From Roseovarius sp. Pro17 (GTDB lineage: Bacteria > Pseudomonadota > Alphaproteobacteria > Rhodobacterales > Rhodobacteraceae), in the NCBI RefSeq assembly GCF_035599575.1, contig NZ_CP141179.1:3509001-3573000 (forward strand): DNA of 64,000 nt. Direction: 5' to 3'. The position numbers were made by a program, and so were the translations under genes. A model generated the notes under the pieces. That model saw only the letters and a list, made by a program, of their open reading frames with translations. It did not search any database and was not told the DNA's origin. Positions within the stretch are counted from its first letter, which is position 1. Each line of letters begins with the position of its first letter. This document shows, piece by piece, positions 51,073 to 60,188 of this stretch.

Positions 51073-52059
51073 TCATTTCTCGAGGATACCTTGCTCGACC
51101 AGATTGTCGATCAGCGCGAACGCCTTCTTCTGCGAGACCTCGACATAGGCGGTCGTCTCTTCGCCATCCATCCAGACCGCGCCCATCGCCGTTTCCTCGG
51201 CGCGTGCCTGAAACTCGGGCAACTCGAACACCTCGGCAAAGCCTTGCTCCAGCACCGCGCGCTGTTCGGGATCGATCCCCTTGGGCGCGGCGATCAGGCG
51301 GAAACTGCCCCAGATCACGTCGTAGCCCAGCTCCTTGAAGGTCGGAACGTCAGGCAGGAATTCGCTGCGCTCTGTCCCCATGACGGCCAGAACGCGGGCC
51401 TGCCCGGATTGCACGGCAGCATAAACCGCCGACGCACTTAGCGACGCCGCGTCCGTCTCGCCCGACAACAGCGCCTCACGTTGGGGGCCCGAGCCGTCGG
51501 GATAGGGAACATGGTTTACCTCAATGCCGGTCGCATCCGCCAAATCCAGCGCGGGCAAGTGCCACACACCGCCACTGCCGACGTTCGAGATCGACAATTC
51601 GCCGGGCGCGGCCTGGGCCGCTGCGATGAAATCCACAAGCGTCTGATAGGGCGAGTCGGCGTTTACGGCCAGCACAGTGGGGTGAACCGTGACCGACCCC
51701 AGATAGGTCAGTTGGTCGGTGTCATACCCCGGCACGAGGCCGTAGTACGGCACGGTTATGACGCTATCCCAAGTCAATGAGCCAATGGTGTAGCCGTCGG
51801 GCCGCGCCTTCATCAGACGCAGCGTGCCAATCCCGCTCTGGGCGCCGGTTATGTTCTGGGTGTTGATCCCGGTGCCCAGTGTCTGCTCGGCGAAGTTCAT
51901 GAAGGTGCGCATCACCGTATCGGTGCCGCCGCCCGCGCTCCATGGCATGATGTGGCTCAGATCTTTGGCAGGATAGTCCTGCGCGGTTGCGCCCCCACCG
52001 AAGGGTAGCGCGAGGGCAAGGGCCGCTAAGGCGACCTTTCTGCGTGTGAAATTGATCAT
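51073..52059 (-). CDS. tctC: Tripartite tricarboxylate transporter binding protein
   Basis: 328 residues. The signal peptide is MINFTRRKVALAALALALPF to ATA. The Bug-family loops are LSHIMPWSAGGGTDTVMRTF near residue 35, NITGAQSGIGTLRLMKARPD and YTIGSLTWDS. A substrate such as a di- or tri-carboxylate or 2-oxoacid would be bound in the periplasm. It is first of the transporter genes, 58 bases after the TPP-enzyme gene. Confidence 0.92.
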   Translation of the reverse strand: MINFTRRKVALAALALALPFGGGATAQDYPAKDLSHIMPWSAGGGTDTVMRTFMNFAEQTLGTGINTQNITGAQSGIGTLRLMKARPDGYTIGSLTWDSVITVPYYGLVPGYDTDQLTYLGSVTVHPTVLAVNADSPYQTLVDFIAAAQAAPGELSISNVGSGGVWHLPALDLADATGIEVNHVPYPDGSGPQREALLSGETDAASLSASAVYAAVQSGQARVLAVMGTERSEFLPDVPTFKELGYDVIWGSFRLIAAPKGIDPEQRAVLEQGFAEVFELPEFQARAEETAMGAVWMDGEETTAYVEVSQKKAFALIDNLVEQGILEK

Positions 52060-52117
52060 CTTTATTATCCTTTTCCCTGTCGGTTTTCAGGCACGCCCCA
52101 TCACTGGGACGCACTAC

Positions 52118-53809
52118 TCAGCCCATCCAGCGGCGGACGGGGGCCTTGGCTTCTTCCAGCGGCTGGCAGACGATATCGACCAGCGTCGGGCCGTCATGGG
52201 CAATGGCCTCTTTCAACACGCCCTCCAATTTGGCGGGGTCTTCGACCTTCCACGATTTGATACCATACGCGGCCGCGACTGCAGCCTGATCGGTGCGGTT
52301 GAAGTCGACATTATAATAGCGCGCATCGCAATCGTCATGCTGGCTGGCCTTGATCCAGCCAAAGGCTGAGTTGGAAAATACAATGTAGGTGATCGGCGCG
52401 CGGCAGCGCGTGACAGTCTCCAGCTCGCCGCAGGTAAACCCGAATGATCCGTCGCCCATCAGCCCGACGACCTTGCTACCCGGTCGTCCGAACCACGCAC
52501 CCAAGGACGCCGATAGCGCATAGCCCAGCGCGCCATGCGCGCGGTTGGTGATGAAGTGACGGCCCGCTTTGGGCAGGGTGTAATAGGCCGAAAAATAGGG
52601 GCAGGATGTGCCGGGATCGGACACGATGGTCGCATCATCCGGCAACACGCGCTGCAACGTCGCGATGATCCTTTCGGGCCGGATTGGCGCCTCATCCGAC
52701 TGAGCCAGCGCGTCGAACTTGTCGAACTTGCGCTTGCGGATATCGGCCACGGCAGCGGCACCGCCAAAGGTGCTGGTGCCCTGCTCGCGGCGGTCCAGTT
52801 CGGCGTTCATTGCATCCAGTGTCATGCGCAGATCACCAACGACGCCAACCTCAGTCGGCAGGACGGCACCGATGACCATCGGATCAACGTCGCAATGCAC
52901 GACCCGCGTGCCGGGCTTCGGCGCCTCCCAGCGCGAGGTGGTAGTCGATCCTGCTCGGCATCCCATGAAGACGACCAGATCGGCGGCTGCCATCGCCTCC
53001 CACGTCTCGTCCGTGCCACCGTTGGAGCCTACGACGCCAAGGCAGTTGGGGTGCGTTTCCGCGAGGCTGCCCTGACCCGAAATCGACGTGGCGACCGTGA
53101 TGTCAAGCCTCGTGGCGAGGCGGCTGAGCGCATCCATCCCGCCTGCAATGACCACGCCGCCACCGCACACGATCAGCGGCGATTTGGCCGACAGGATCGC
53201 ATCCAGCGCCGCCTCAACCGCGCCCTGCTCAGGCCCGGTGCGATAGGCTGGATAGCTGGTCAATTGCGGATCGGCCCAGATGTCGTCACTGGGCACATCG
53301 TCATATTGGATGTCATAAGGCAGACCCAGATGCGCCGCGCCCGAGCGGCCCGTCGTCATCGCGCGAAACGCCTGACGCACCATGCGCGGAATGTGATCGG
53401 CGCGCTTGATAACCGTGTTCCATTTGGTCAGCGGACGCATCAACGCCTCCTGATCCACCTCGGTCAGCGGATAGCGCCCATAGCTGGCGACAGACACGTC
53501 GGTGGTAATGCCCAGCACGGCATATGAGCTTTCGTTGGCCTCTATGAGGCCGGGCAGAATATAGGTCGCGCCCCCCCCCGACGGCCCCTCGCACACGCCC
53601 ACGCGGCCAGTGACCCGCGAATAGCCGTCGGCCATGTAGGTCGCGCTGCGCTCGTCCCGTGTCAGGATATGCTGGATCGGGTGATCCAGCTGCAGCATCG
53701 CATCATAAAACGGCAGCGTCGTGTCCCCGCACAGGCCGAATATATGCCTCACGCCATGCGCCTCAAGGCTGCGCACCATCGCCTGCGCGCCGGTTAGGGA
53801 ATTGCTCAT
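52118..53809 (-). CDS. Thiamine-diphosphate-dependent enzyme (acetolactate synthase-like)
   Basis: 563 residues with the three usual domains. The catalytic Glu is in HILTRDERSATYMADGYSRV near residue 53. The central domain holds SPLIVCGGGVVIAGGMDAL. The TPP motif is VVGLMGDGSFGFTCGELETV through FSNSAFGWI near 447-475. The substrate could be a 2-oxo acid imported by the coupled TTT transporter (decarboxylation or carboligation); the active-site lining does not let me choose among acetolactate synthase, sulfoacetaldehyde acetyltransferase and oxo-acid decarboxylase. First gene of the operon; divergent GntR regulator. Confidence 0.85.
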   Translation of the reverse strand: MSNSLTGAQAMVRSLEAHGVRHIFGLCGDTTLPFYDAMLQLDHPIQHILTRDERSATYMADGYSRVTGRVGVCEGPSGGGATYILPGLIEANESSYAVLGITTDVSVASYGRYPLTEVDQEALMRPLTKWNTVIKRADHIPRMVRQAFRAMTTGRSGAAHLGLPYDIQYDDVPSDDIWADPQLTSYPAYRTGPEQGAVEAALDAILSAKSPLIVCGGGVVIAGGMDALSRLATRLDITVATSISGQGSLAETHPNCLGVVGSNGGTDETWEAMAAADLVVFMGCRAGSTTTSRWEAPKPGTRVVHCDVDPMVIGAVLPTEVGVVGDLRMTLDAMNAELDRREQGTSTFGGAAAVADIRKRKFDKFDALAQSDEAPIRPERIIATLQRVLPDDATIVSDPGTSCPYFSAYYTLPKAGRHFITNRAHGALGYALSASLGAWFGRPGSKVVGLMGDGSFGFTCGELETVTRCRAPITYIVFSNSAFGWIKASQHDDCDARYYNVDFNRTDQAAVAAAYGIKSWKVEDPAKLEGVLKEAIAHDGPTLVDIVCQPLEEAKAPVRRWMG

Positions 53810-53849
53810 GATCGCTCCTAATTGCGGCAGTGCGGGGTGGGCCCGGTTA

Positions 53850-53859
53850 CTGTATACAG
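53850..53859. promoter_or_regulatory. Palindrome CTGTATACAG, candidate FCD-GntR operator
   Basis: A perfect 10-base dyad containing GTATAC, the core of many FadR/VanR-type sites. It is placed 41 bases upstream of the TPP-enzyme ATG and 110 bases upstream of the GntR start. It probably covers the divergent promoters. Confidence 0.6.
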
Positions 53860-53959
53860 CACAATATGCAGAACGGTGTGCAAATCAATTGCTTTTATCC
53901 GTATGCCGTTTAGCGTGGGTGTGCTGGCCCGTTTCGAGGCCGATCTGCAAGGCACCCGC

Positions 53960-54643
53960 ATGGACCAAGATACCGGCGCGGTTGAGCGCGCCTACCGAAA
54001 GCTCAAGGAAATGGCCGCCAGCTTTGAGTTCAAGCCGGACGAGAGGCTGAATGAAGGCGCTATTTCTGCTCAATTGTCGATCAGCAGAACTCCGCTGCGC
54101 GAGGCGTTGAACCGCCTGACTGCCGAAGGGTTCCTGACGTTCAAACGCGGTCACGGCTTTCACTGCCGCTCGCTCAACCCGCCCGAAATCATGGACCTCT
54201 ACGAGGCCCGCGCCGCGATCGAAAGCCAGGCCGCGCGCCTCGCTGCGCGCCGCGCCGATCCGACGGCGCTGGCCGAAGTGCAGGCCTTTCTGGAGCAATC
54301 CGAGGCCGGGTATACCCCCGGGGCCTCCCCAGTTGAACTGGTGAGGCTAGACGAAGCATTCCATCGCCATATCGCCCTGCTATCACGCAACGGCGAATTG
54401 GTGCGCCTGCTGGATAACGCCGCTGCGCGCATCCACTACATCCGCGTAATTGACCTGCAATTGCTGAGTGAGCGGGATGGCACGCCAGCTATCACCACCC
54501 AGCCCCATGCCCGCATCCTCGCCGCCGTCGCGGCAGGCGACGAGGACGGCGCGGCGCGCGAAATGGATTGCCACATTTCGCGCAGGTTGGAGGAGGTGAC
54601 GCTGAACGTGCGACTGGCCTTTTCGCGCATCTACGCGCCATAG
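53960..54643 (+). CDS. GntR-family regulator, FCD subfamily
   Basis: 227 residues from ATG 53960. The open frame extends upstream to 53822, and ATG 53903 is a possible alternative. Winged helix: LNEGAISAQLSISRTPLREA, LTAEGFLTFKRGHGFHCRSL. FCD domain from ~85 with metal-ligand residues in VRLDEAFHRHIALLSRN and PHARILAAVAAGDEDGA. It likely controls the divergent TPP enzyme/TTT operon through the GTATAC palindrome. Confidence 0.9.
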   Translation: MDQDTGAVERAYRKLKEMAASFEFKPDERLNEGAISAQLSISRTPLREALNRLTAEGFLTFKRGHGFHCRSLNPPEIMDLYEARAAIESQAARLAARRADPTALAEVQAFLEQSEAGYTPGASPVELVRLDEAFHRHIALLSRNGELVRLLDNAAARIHYIRVIDLQLLSERDGTPAITTQPHARILAAVAAGDEDGAAREMDCHISRRLEEVTLNVRLAFSRIYAP

Positions 54644-54650
54644 CGCGGGC

Positions 54651-56228
54651 CTAGAACCCGACGGCGCACCCGTCCTTGCGGTAGTCCGAACCGCCGACAT
54701 AGCCGTCACCCATCCGCCGGATCAACTGCGCCCCCCCAAAGCCAAAGTCGGCCGCGGTTCCTTCGCGCACGATGTCGTGCCCCATGGCGCGGAGCGCCTC
54801 GGCGGTTGCCTCGGGCATGGTGCGCTCAATGGCGACGGTGCGGCCCGACACCACCTGCCAGCGCGGCGCGTCGCTGGCCACTTGCGGATCCTGGCCCCAG
54901 AGCATCGTGCGCAGCATCATCTGCAAATGACCCTGCGCCTGCATCGGCCCACCCATGACGCCAAAGCTCATCTCGGGCGCGCCACCCTTGGTGACAAAAC
55001 CGGGAATGATCGTATGGAATGGTCTCTGCGACGGGCCAACGCGGTTCGGATGGCCGGGGGTGGCGACGAATCCTGCACCGCGATTCTGCATATGTATGCC
55101 AGTGCCCGGCACCACAACGCCTGCGCCAAAGCCCATGTAGTTGGACTGGATAAACGACACCATGCGCCCCTCGGAATCCGCCGCGCTCAGATAGACGGTG
55201 CCGCCCGCCACCGGAGCACCCGCGCCCGGATCCCTCGCCCGCCCCGCATCGATCAGCGCCGCGCGGCTGTCCAGATAGCCGCCGTTCAGCAGCGCTTCGG
55301 GGCCAAAGGCCATGGCGTCGGCATCCGCCACATGCGCCGCCGCATCAGCCAGCGCCAGCTTGGTCGCCTCGATCTGAAGATGCAGCGCTATCGGATCATC
55401 AGGTTCGAAATCAGCGATCGCCGTGCGGTCCACAAGACCCAGCGCGATGAGCGCGGCGATGCCTTGGCCGTTGGGTGGTATCTCATGCAACTCGCGCCCG
55501 CGAAACGGCATATGGATCGTGCCGCACCAATCGGCACTGTGCGCGGCCATGTCGCCCTCACTCAGCGCTGCGCCGTTGTCGCGCGCGGCTGCCGCGATCT
55601 TCTCGGCCAGTGCGCCACGGTAGAACGCCTCGCCCCCGCTCTCGGCAATCGCCTCAAGCGAGTTGGCCAGCGCCGGGTTGCGGAATGTCTCGCCCGCCTT
55701 TGGCGCGCGCCCGCCGGGCATGAAGCACTCGGCAAAGCCGGGCTGATCCTTCAGCAGTTCCGCCCCACTGGCCCAAAGCCCGGCAATGATGGGCGAGACG
55801 GGGAAACCGCCGCGCGCATAGCCGATGGCAGGTGCAAAAAGCTGCGCAAATGGCAGCCGCCCATGTTCCCGCGATAGCGCCACCCAAGCCGACACTGCCC
55901 CCGGAACCGTCACCGCACCCCAGCCGCGCAGGGGCACGCCACCATCGAACTGCTGGGCCGTCCATGCGGCGGGCGCGCGGCCCGATGCGTTCAGCCCATG
56001 CAGTTGAGCGCCGTCCCAAAGGATCGCAAACGCGTCCGAGCCAAGTCCGCATCCCGTCGGCTCGACCACCGTCAGGCAGATCGCGGCGGCAAGCGCTGCG
56101 TCGACGGCATTGCCCCCCTCGGCCAGCATCCGCAGCCCCGCCTGCGCCGCCAGCGGCTGGGACGTGGCGACCATGCTGCGCGCGAAAACAGGCGTGCGGT
56201 AAGTCGGATATTTTAGGCTATCATTCAT
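54651..56228 (-). CDS. Gamma-glutamyltransferase family Ntn hydrolase
   Basis: 525 residues. Head MVATSQPLAAQAGLRMLAEG, then VEPTGCGLGSDAFAILWDG and ELHEIPPNGQGIAALIALGL. The self-cleavage/catalytic region is PVAGGTVYLSAADSEGRMVS near residue 348, with Thr as nucleophile. FGVMGGPMQAQGHLQMMLRT follows. No signal peptide is obvious, so it may be cytoplasmic and act on gamma-glutamyl or other amide conjugates. It ends eight bases from the convergent GntR stop. Confidence 0.88.
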   Translation of the reverse strand: MNDSLKYPTYRTPVFARSMVATSQPLAAQAGLRMLAEGGNAVDAALAAAICLTVVEPTGCGLGSDAFAILWDGAQLHGLNASGRAPAAWTAQQFDGGVPLRGWGAVTVPGAVSAWVALSREHGRLPFAQLFAPAIGYARGGFPVSPIIAGLWASGAELLKDQPGFAECFMPGGRAPKAGETFRNPALANSLEAIAESGGEAFYRGALAEKIAAAARDNGAALSEGDMAAHSADWCGTIHMPFRGRELHEIPPNGQGIAALIALGLVDRTAIADFEPDDPIALHLQIEATKLALADAAAHVADADAMAFGPEALLNGGYLDSRAALIDAGRARDPGAGAPVAGGTVYLSAADSEGRMVSFIQSNYMGFGAGVVVPGTGIHMQNRGAGFVATPGHPNRVGPSQRPFHTIIPGFVTKGGAPEMSFGVMGGPMQAQGHLQMMLRTMLWGQDPQVASDAPRWQVVSGRTVAIERTMPEATAEALRAMGHDIVREGTAADFGFGGAQLIRRMGDGYVGGSDYRKDGCAVGF

Positions 56229-56252
56229 GGCTGTGCTTTCGTTCTTGGCGTG

Positions 56253-57023
56253 TCATGCGGCGCGGCAGTGCAGCGTCACCGCCAGCGACGGGATGGTCAA
56301 GACCCCGGCCCTGTCGCCCTGACTTTGCCATTCGACCCCGGAACTGGCTTTGGCAAGACCGGCGATCTGCACAAGATCCTCGAACACCAGCGTAGCACTG
56401 GCGAAGGCGCTGGGACCGCGTGCGATCCGCAGCACAAAACCGCCCTCATCGATCCGCCAGCCATTGCCGTCACATTGGGCAGACCCTTCGGTCAGCGCCG
56501 CGTATCGCGCCGCTTCTTCCTCGGGATCAGGACTGAGGACGGTCATCCCCGCAATGCCGCAAAAGCCGTTCGGATGGCTTAGCCATTCCTTTCGCCAGAC
56601 CAGATCCGGCGTCAGGTGCTGGCAGAAATAGACGCGCCCGGCGGGAAATTCTGCTGTCGTCATACGCACATTGTGGAACCGCGCCACGCGCGCCCCGCCG
56701 TCTATCGTCACAGGCCGCTCCAGCAGGATCGGCTCTTGCGGGGCAAACCCAGCAGTCGACAGGCGCGCGAATGTTGCCTCGGCATCGTCGCTGCGAAAGA
56801 CCAGACCGCTGAGGCCCAAAGGGCTGTCCAGAACCTCCTGCCGCTGCTTGCCGGTGGCAGGCACGCCGACCAGTTCCAGATAGCTGACGGGGTCCATCAT
56901 CAGATGGTTGATCGAGCCCAATGAGTGATGTCCGCGCGGCGTCAACTGAAACCCGAGGCTGGTGAAAAGCGCAGCGGCGGCGTCCATCCCGAGGCCGGTA
57001 TTGATGACCAGATGATCCAGTTG
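56253..57023 (-). CDS. Glyoxalase-like (VOC) domain protein
   Basis: 256 residues from ATG 57023 (MQLDHLVINTGLGMDAAAAL). It has two VOC half-repeats, with HHSLGSINHLMMDPVSYLEL near 40 and ARVARFHNVRMTTAEFPAGR, FCQHLTPDLVWRKEWLSHPN near 125-150. This is the Glyoxalase_3 layout. Substrate unknown. It follows the ggt-like gene's 5' end in the same orientation and could be in the same transcript. Confidence 0.82.
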   Translation of the reverse strand, partial: QLDHLVINTGLGMDAAAALFTSLGFQLTPRGHHSLGSINHLMMDPVSYLELVGVPATGKQRQEVLDSPLGLSGLVFRSDDAEATFARLSTAGFAPQEPILLERPVTIDGGARVARFHNVRMTTAEFPAGRVYFCQHLTPDLVWRKEWLSHPNGFCGIAGMTVLSPDPEEEAARYAALTEGSAQCDGNGWRIDEGGFVLRIARGPSAFASATLVFEDLVQIAGLAKASSGVEWQSQGDRAGVLTIPSLAVTLHCRAA

Positions 57024-57071
57024 CATGGCACGCACTCCTTTTCCCGGCGCGGGATTGTGCAACGCCACGCG

Positions 57072-57671
57072 TCAGATGTCGAACCAGTTGAGGCTCGGCC
57101 CGAGGTTGCGCACCAGCGCATTGCCCACCTGCCCCTCGGCACCCCATGCCGCATGGATGTGGCCGCATAGGCACAGTGGTGAGCCTTTGGTAATGATCGC
57201 GTCGCGAACTGCTGCGCTGCCCTCATGTGCGCCGTTCTTTTGCAGATCAGCAGTGCCCAGCGGCGGGGTGTGGGTGATCAGCACCGCGCCATGAGGACAG
57301 TTAGCCAGCATCTGGGTCGCCTCATCCTCGGAATGGGCGGTATTCCAGTCATGCGTCTTACGCTCTGGCACCTCGCCGCCAACGCCAAAGAAATCCGTGC
57401 CGTTGATCGTGGCGGGCGTACCGTGCAGATAGGTGACATTCGACCAGCCAGCGCAGAGCGCTGCAATCTCGTCAGGTCGGTCGTGATTGCCATGCACGAT
57501 CAGCACAGGCGCGCGGCAGGTTGCGAGGATGCTTAGCGTGTCTGCCGCCCCGATGCCCTCCGTCGCGAAATCCCCCGCACCGATCACCACATCCGCCGCT
57601 GCGCTGGCATTCACGATGGCACGGGCGGCGTCCGCATGGCGGTGAAGGTCTGAAAAGGCGAGGATGCGCAT
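57072..57671 (-). CDS. Calcineurin-like metallophosphoesterase
   Basis: 199 residues from ATG 57671. The five metallophosphatase motifs are present: FSDLHRHADA (DxH), VIGAGDFATEG, VHGNHDRPDE near 66, ITHTPPLGTA and CGHIHAAWGA near 170. It lies five bases after the EamA gene and probably shares its mRNA. Substrate unknown. Confidence 0.9.
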   Translation of the reverse strand: MRILAFSDLHRHADAARAIVNASAAADVVIGAGDFATEGIGAADTLSILATCRAPVLIVHGNHDRPDEIAALCAGWSNVTYLHGTPATINGTDFFGVGGEVPERKTHDWNTAHSEDEATQMLANCPHGAVLITHTPPLGTADLQKNGAHEGSAAVRDAIITKGSPLCLCGHIHAAWGAEGQVGNALVRNLGPSLNWFDI

Positions 57672-57676
57672 GACGC

Positions 57677-58528
57677 TCAGCACTGCCGCGCATAGCGCAA
57701 CAGCACCGCGCCAGACAGCGTTGCCGCAGTGGCCAGCACCTTGGCCAGGTCCAAACGCTCTTTCAGGCAAAACACCCCGATCAGCAGGGCAAAGACGACA
57801 CTGGTCTCGCGCAGCGCCGTGACCAGCGCGATGGGCGCCTGCGTAAAAGCCCACGTGACCAACGCATAGGCGACAAAGGATGCCGCCCCTCCCAACACGC
57901 AGGTAACACGGCCCGTGCGCGCGATGCGCCGCAGCGTCCCCGGGCTGCGCGCCGCAAGGTAGAGCGTCATCAGCGCAGCATTGCCCAGCGCCAACCAGCC
58001 GTAGAATCCCAGCGACGTGCCTGCGATCCGCGCGCCGTATCCGTCGACCAGCGAATAGGCCGCAATGAATATGCCAGTGACCAGCGCCAGCCCGGCGGCA
58101 TGTCCGTTGCGCAGCCCATCGGCGCGCCGCACAGCAGAAAGGCTGAGGATACCGGCAGCGATGATGGCCACAGCCAGCACCTCGGCAGCGTGCAGATGCA
58201 CCCCCAGCACGACGACCGAGAAAACCGCTACGATCAGCGGCGCGGACCCGCGTGCGATCGGATAGATTTGCGTAAGATCGCCCCGCTCATAGGCACGCAT
58301 CAGGAACAGCTGATAGCCGAAATGCAGCAGCAGACCGCCCAGCAGCCATGGCAGGCTGGCCAGCGCGGGCATCGGCACAAAGCACAGCGCCAAAGCCGCC
58401 AGCGGCACATGGCCGATCACCACAGCGCCCATCCCCGCACGCTTGTCCGCGCCCCCCTTGACCGCTGCATTCCAGACGGCGTGCAGCAACGCTGCGCCGA
58501 TAACGGCGATGAAAACGGTGAGGCTCAT
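57677..58528 (-). CDS. EamA/DMT-family transporter
   Basis: 283 residues, ten hydrophobic helices in two EamA repeats, from TVFIAVIGAALLHAVWNAAV to KVLATAATLSGAVLLRYARQ. RGSAPLIVAVFSVVVLG and ETSVVFALLIGVFCLKERLD are the two conserved repeat ends. An inner-membrane metabolite exporter or importer of unknown specificity. Confidence 0.88.
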   Translation of the reverse strand: MSLTVFIAVIGAALLHAVWNAAVKGGADKRAGMGAVVIGHVPLAALALCFVPMPALASLPWLLGGLLLHFGYQLFLMRAYERGDLTQIYPIARGSAPLIVAVFSVVVLGVHLHAAEVLAVAIIAAGILSLSAVRRADGLRNGHAAGLALVTGIFIAAYSLVDGYGARIAGTSLGFYGWLALGNAALMTLYLAARSPGTLRRIARTGRVTCVLGGAASFVAYALVTWAFTQAPIALVTALRETSVVFALLIGVFCLKERLDLAKVLATAATLSGAVLLRYARQC

Positions 58529-58560
58529 GCGCGGCTCCTGTGCGGTGCGGCCACGCTAAA

Positions 58561-58633
58561 GCGTTTCGCGAAAAACTTGAATCACTGTTTTTGCGAAACG
58601 CGCGCAACATATCAGCGTTGTACGCGTTTCGCC
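58561..58633. repeat. GCGTTTCGC inverted-repeat cluster
   Basis: GCGTTTCGCGAAAAAC (58561-58576) and GTTTTTGCGAAACGC (58587-58601) form a near-perfect hairpin around a 10-base loop. A third half-unit, GCGTTTCGCC, is at 58624-58633. It occupies the gap between the EamA and mttB-like genes. Similar GCGTTTCGC palindromes recur as intergenic repeats in roseobacters (general recollection). It may be a REP-like unit. Confidence 0.6.
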
Positions 58634-58649
58634 TTAGCGCGATAGAGGC

Positions 58650-60188
58650 TTAGGTGGGAAGGTGTATCTTGAACGCCTTACGTATCGCCGCATCGACATC
58701 GGGGGCAAAGCGCGCCGCCGACCGCTCGGCCAATATCGCTTCTTTGCGGGCAGTGGCGTTGGTGTTCAGATCGGGTTTGCCTTCCTCATTCCACTGCTTG
58801 GGGCTCATCCTGTTACCCAGTTTTGGATACTGATAATCGCTCTCCATCCGCGCCAAAGTCTCGGACGTGCCCAGATAATGGCCCGGCCCACCAATGCAGA
58901 CCTCGCGGATCTGCTCCAGCGCCAGCGTCTGATCATCCACCTCGATCCCGCGCACACAGCGCTGCGCATGGCCGATCAGATCATCCCCAAGGATCAGCGA
59001 TTCAAGGCAAAAGCCCAACAGCGATGCGTGCATCCCCGCCGCCTCATAAACCATGTTCAGGCCCGACAGGCCGACCATGACATTCGAGCACATCTGCTCC
59101 CACCCGGCTTGCATATCGGGCAGTTTCGCATCGGTGATCCCCGCCGCTGCGCCCCCCGGCAGATCGTAGAACCGGTGCATCTGTGCGCATCCCGAACTAA
59201 GCAATGCCTGCTCACCCGACCCGCCGGTCATCGCGCCCGTCCGCAGATCAAGCCCAAAGGGCCAGGTGCCAAAGATCGCCGGATGCCCCGGCTTGACCGC
59301 GTTGACATAAACCAACCCGGCAAGGCATTCCGCCGTCGCCTGCACGATGGCGCCCGCGATGGTCGAAGGCGCGGTTGCGCCCGCCATTCCGGCGCTCAGC
59401 AGCAGCACGGGCATACCGCCGTTGATGCACTCTTCCATCACCTCGCAGGCCTCGGTCGCGAATTTCATCGGCGGAACCACGAAACAGTTCGAGTTCGACA
59501 CGAAAGGGCGCGCGCGCCATGCATCCTCGCCACCCGCGATAAGGTGCAGCAGCTCCATCCCCTTGCGCGCAAACTCACGCTCGGTAAACGACACACCCAC
59601 ATGCTTGGTTGTCCCGGCGCAGCAGGCGTAGATGGTGTTCATGTCCATCTCAAAGTTGTCGGCGATGTCGCGACACACCATGGGGCGCTGCACGAAATGG
59701 ATGTTGTCCAGAACGTTCGCGATCCGCGCAGCATCATGCAGGTCCTGCACCGTGCATTCGCGGTAGTTGCGCCCATCGACATCGACCAGATGCACCGCCG
59801 CACCCGCCGTGCCGTAATGCACCCGCGTGCCCGACAGATGCATGTCGTGCTGCGCGTCCCGACCCATCAGCGTGACGCTGCGATTGGCCTTGGCAATTGT
59901 ATCTTCGATCAGTGCGCGGGGGAACCGAATGCGCCCGTCATCGCCCAGAATGGCACCAGCGCCAGTCAGGTATTCCACCCCGCTGGCAGGCGCATCAGCA
60001 AGGCCGATCTGCTCTAGTGCGTCGAGCGCGGTTTCGTGGATCCGAAGGACGTCGGCGTCAGTGAGGGGGCTATATCTGCCGCCCTCCATGCCGGGCCGGA
60101 TTGATCGCATTGCATCCGAGGGAGGGGCACTGCGAACTGCGCGCCGCGCGGCGCGGCCACCAGAGCGGCGGGGAGTGATATCGTTCAT
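58650..60188 (-). CDS. Trimethylamine methyltransferase (MttB) superfamily, non-pyrrolysine
   Basis: 512 residues. After a basic N-terminus the MttB fold begins (YSPLTDADVLRIHETALDAL). Landmarks are HYGTAGAAVHLVDVDGRNYR, FVQRPMVCRDIADNFEMDMN, GSGEQALLSSGCAQMHRFYD and CIGGPGHYLGTSETLARMES. The frame is uninterrupted: no in-frame amber codon as in true MttB. Homologues use glycine betaine, proline betaine, carnitine and other quaternary amines with a corrinoid protein; none is encoded nearby. Demethylation of a quaternary amine is the family-based guess. Confidence 0.88.
   Translation of the reverse strand: MNDITPRRSGGRAARRAVRSAPPSDAMRSIRPGMEGGRYSPLTDADVLRIHETALDALEQIGLADAPASGVEYLTGAGAILGDDGRIRFPRALIEDTIAKANRSVTLMGRDAQHDMHLSGTRVHYGTAGAAVHLVDVDGRNYRECTVQDLHDAARIANVLDNIHFVQRPMVCRDIADNFEMDMNTIYACCAGTTKHVGVSFTEREFARKGMELLHLIAGGEDAWRARPFVSNSNCFVVPPMKFATEACEVMEECINGGMPVLLLSAGMAGATAPSTIAGAIVQATAECLAGLVYVNAVKPGHPAIFGTWPFGLDLRTGAMTGGSGEQALLSSGCAQMHRFYDLPGGAAAGITDAKLPDMQAGWEQMCSNVMVGLSGLNMVYEAAGMHASLLGFCLESLILGDDLIGHAQRCVRGIEVDDQTLALEQIREVCIGGPGHYLGTSETLARMESDYQYPKLGNRMSPKQWNEEGKPDLNTNATARKEAILAERSAARFAPDVDAAIRKAFKIHLPT

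Noticed and set aside
54777..55877. Plus-strand ORF of 366 codons
   Set aside because: Antisense of the gamma-glutamyltransferase-like gene, no protein motif.
58662..60017. Plus-strand ORF of 451 codons
   Set aside because: Antisense shadow of the mttB-like gene, produced by high GC third positions.
58650..60188. Pyrrolysine-containing MttB
   Set aside because: The frame runs through without an in-frame TAG, so it is a non-pyrrolysine homologue.
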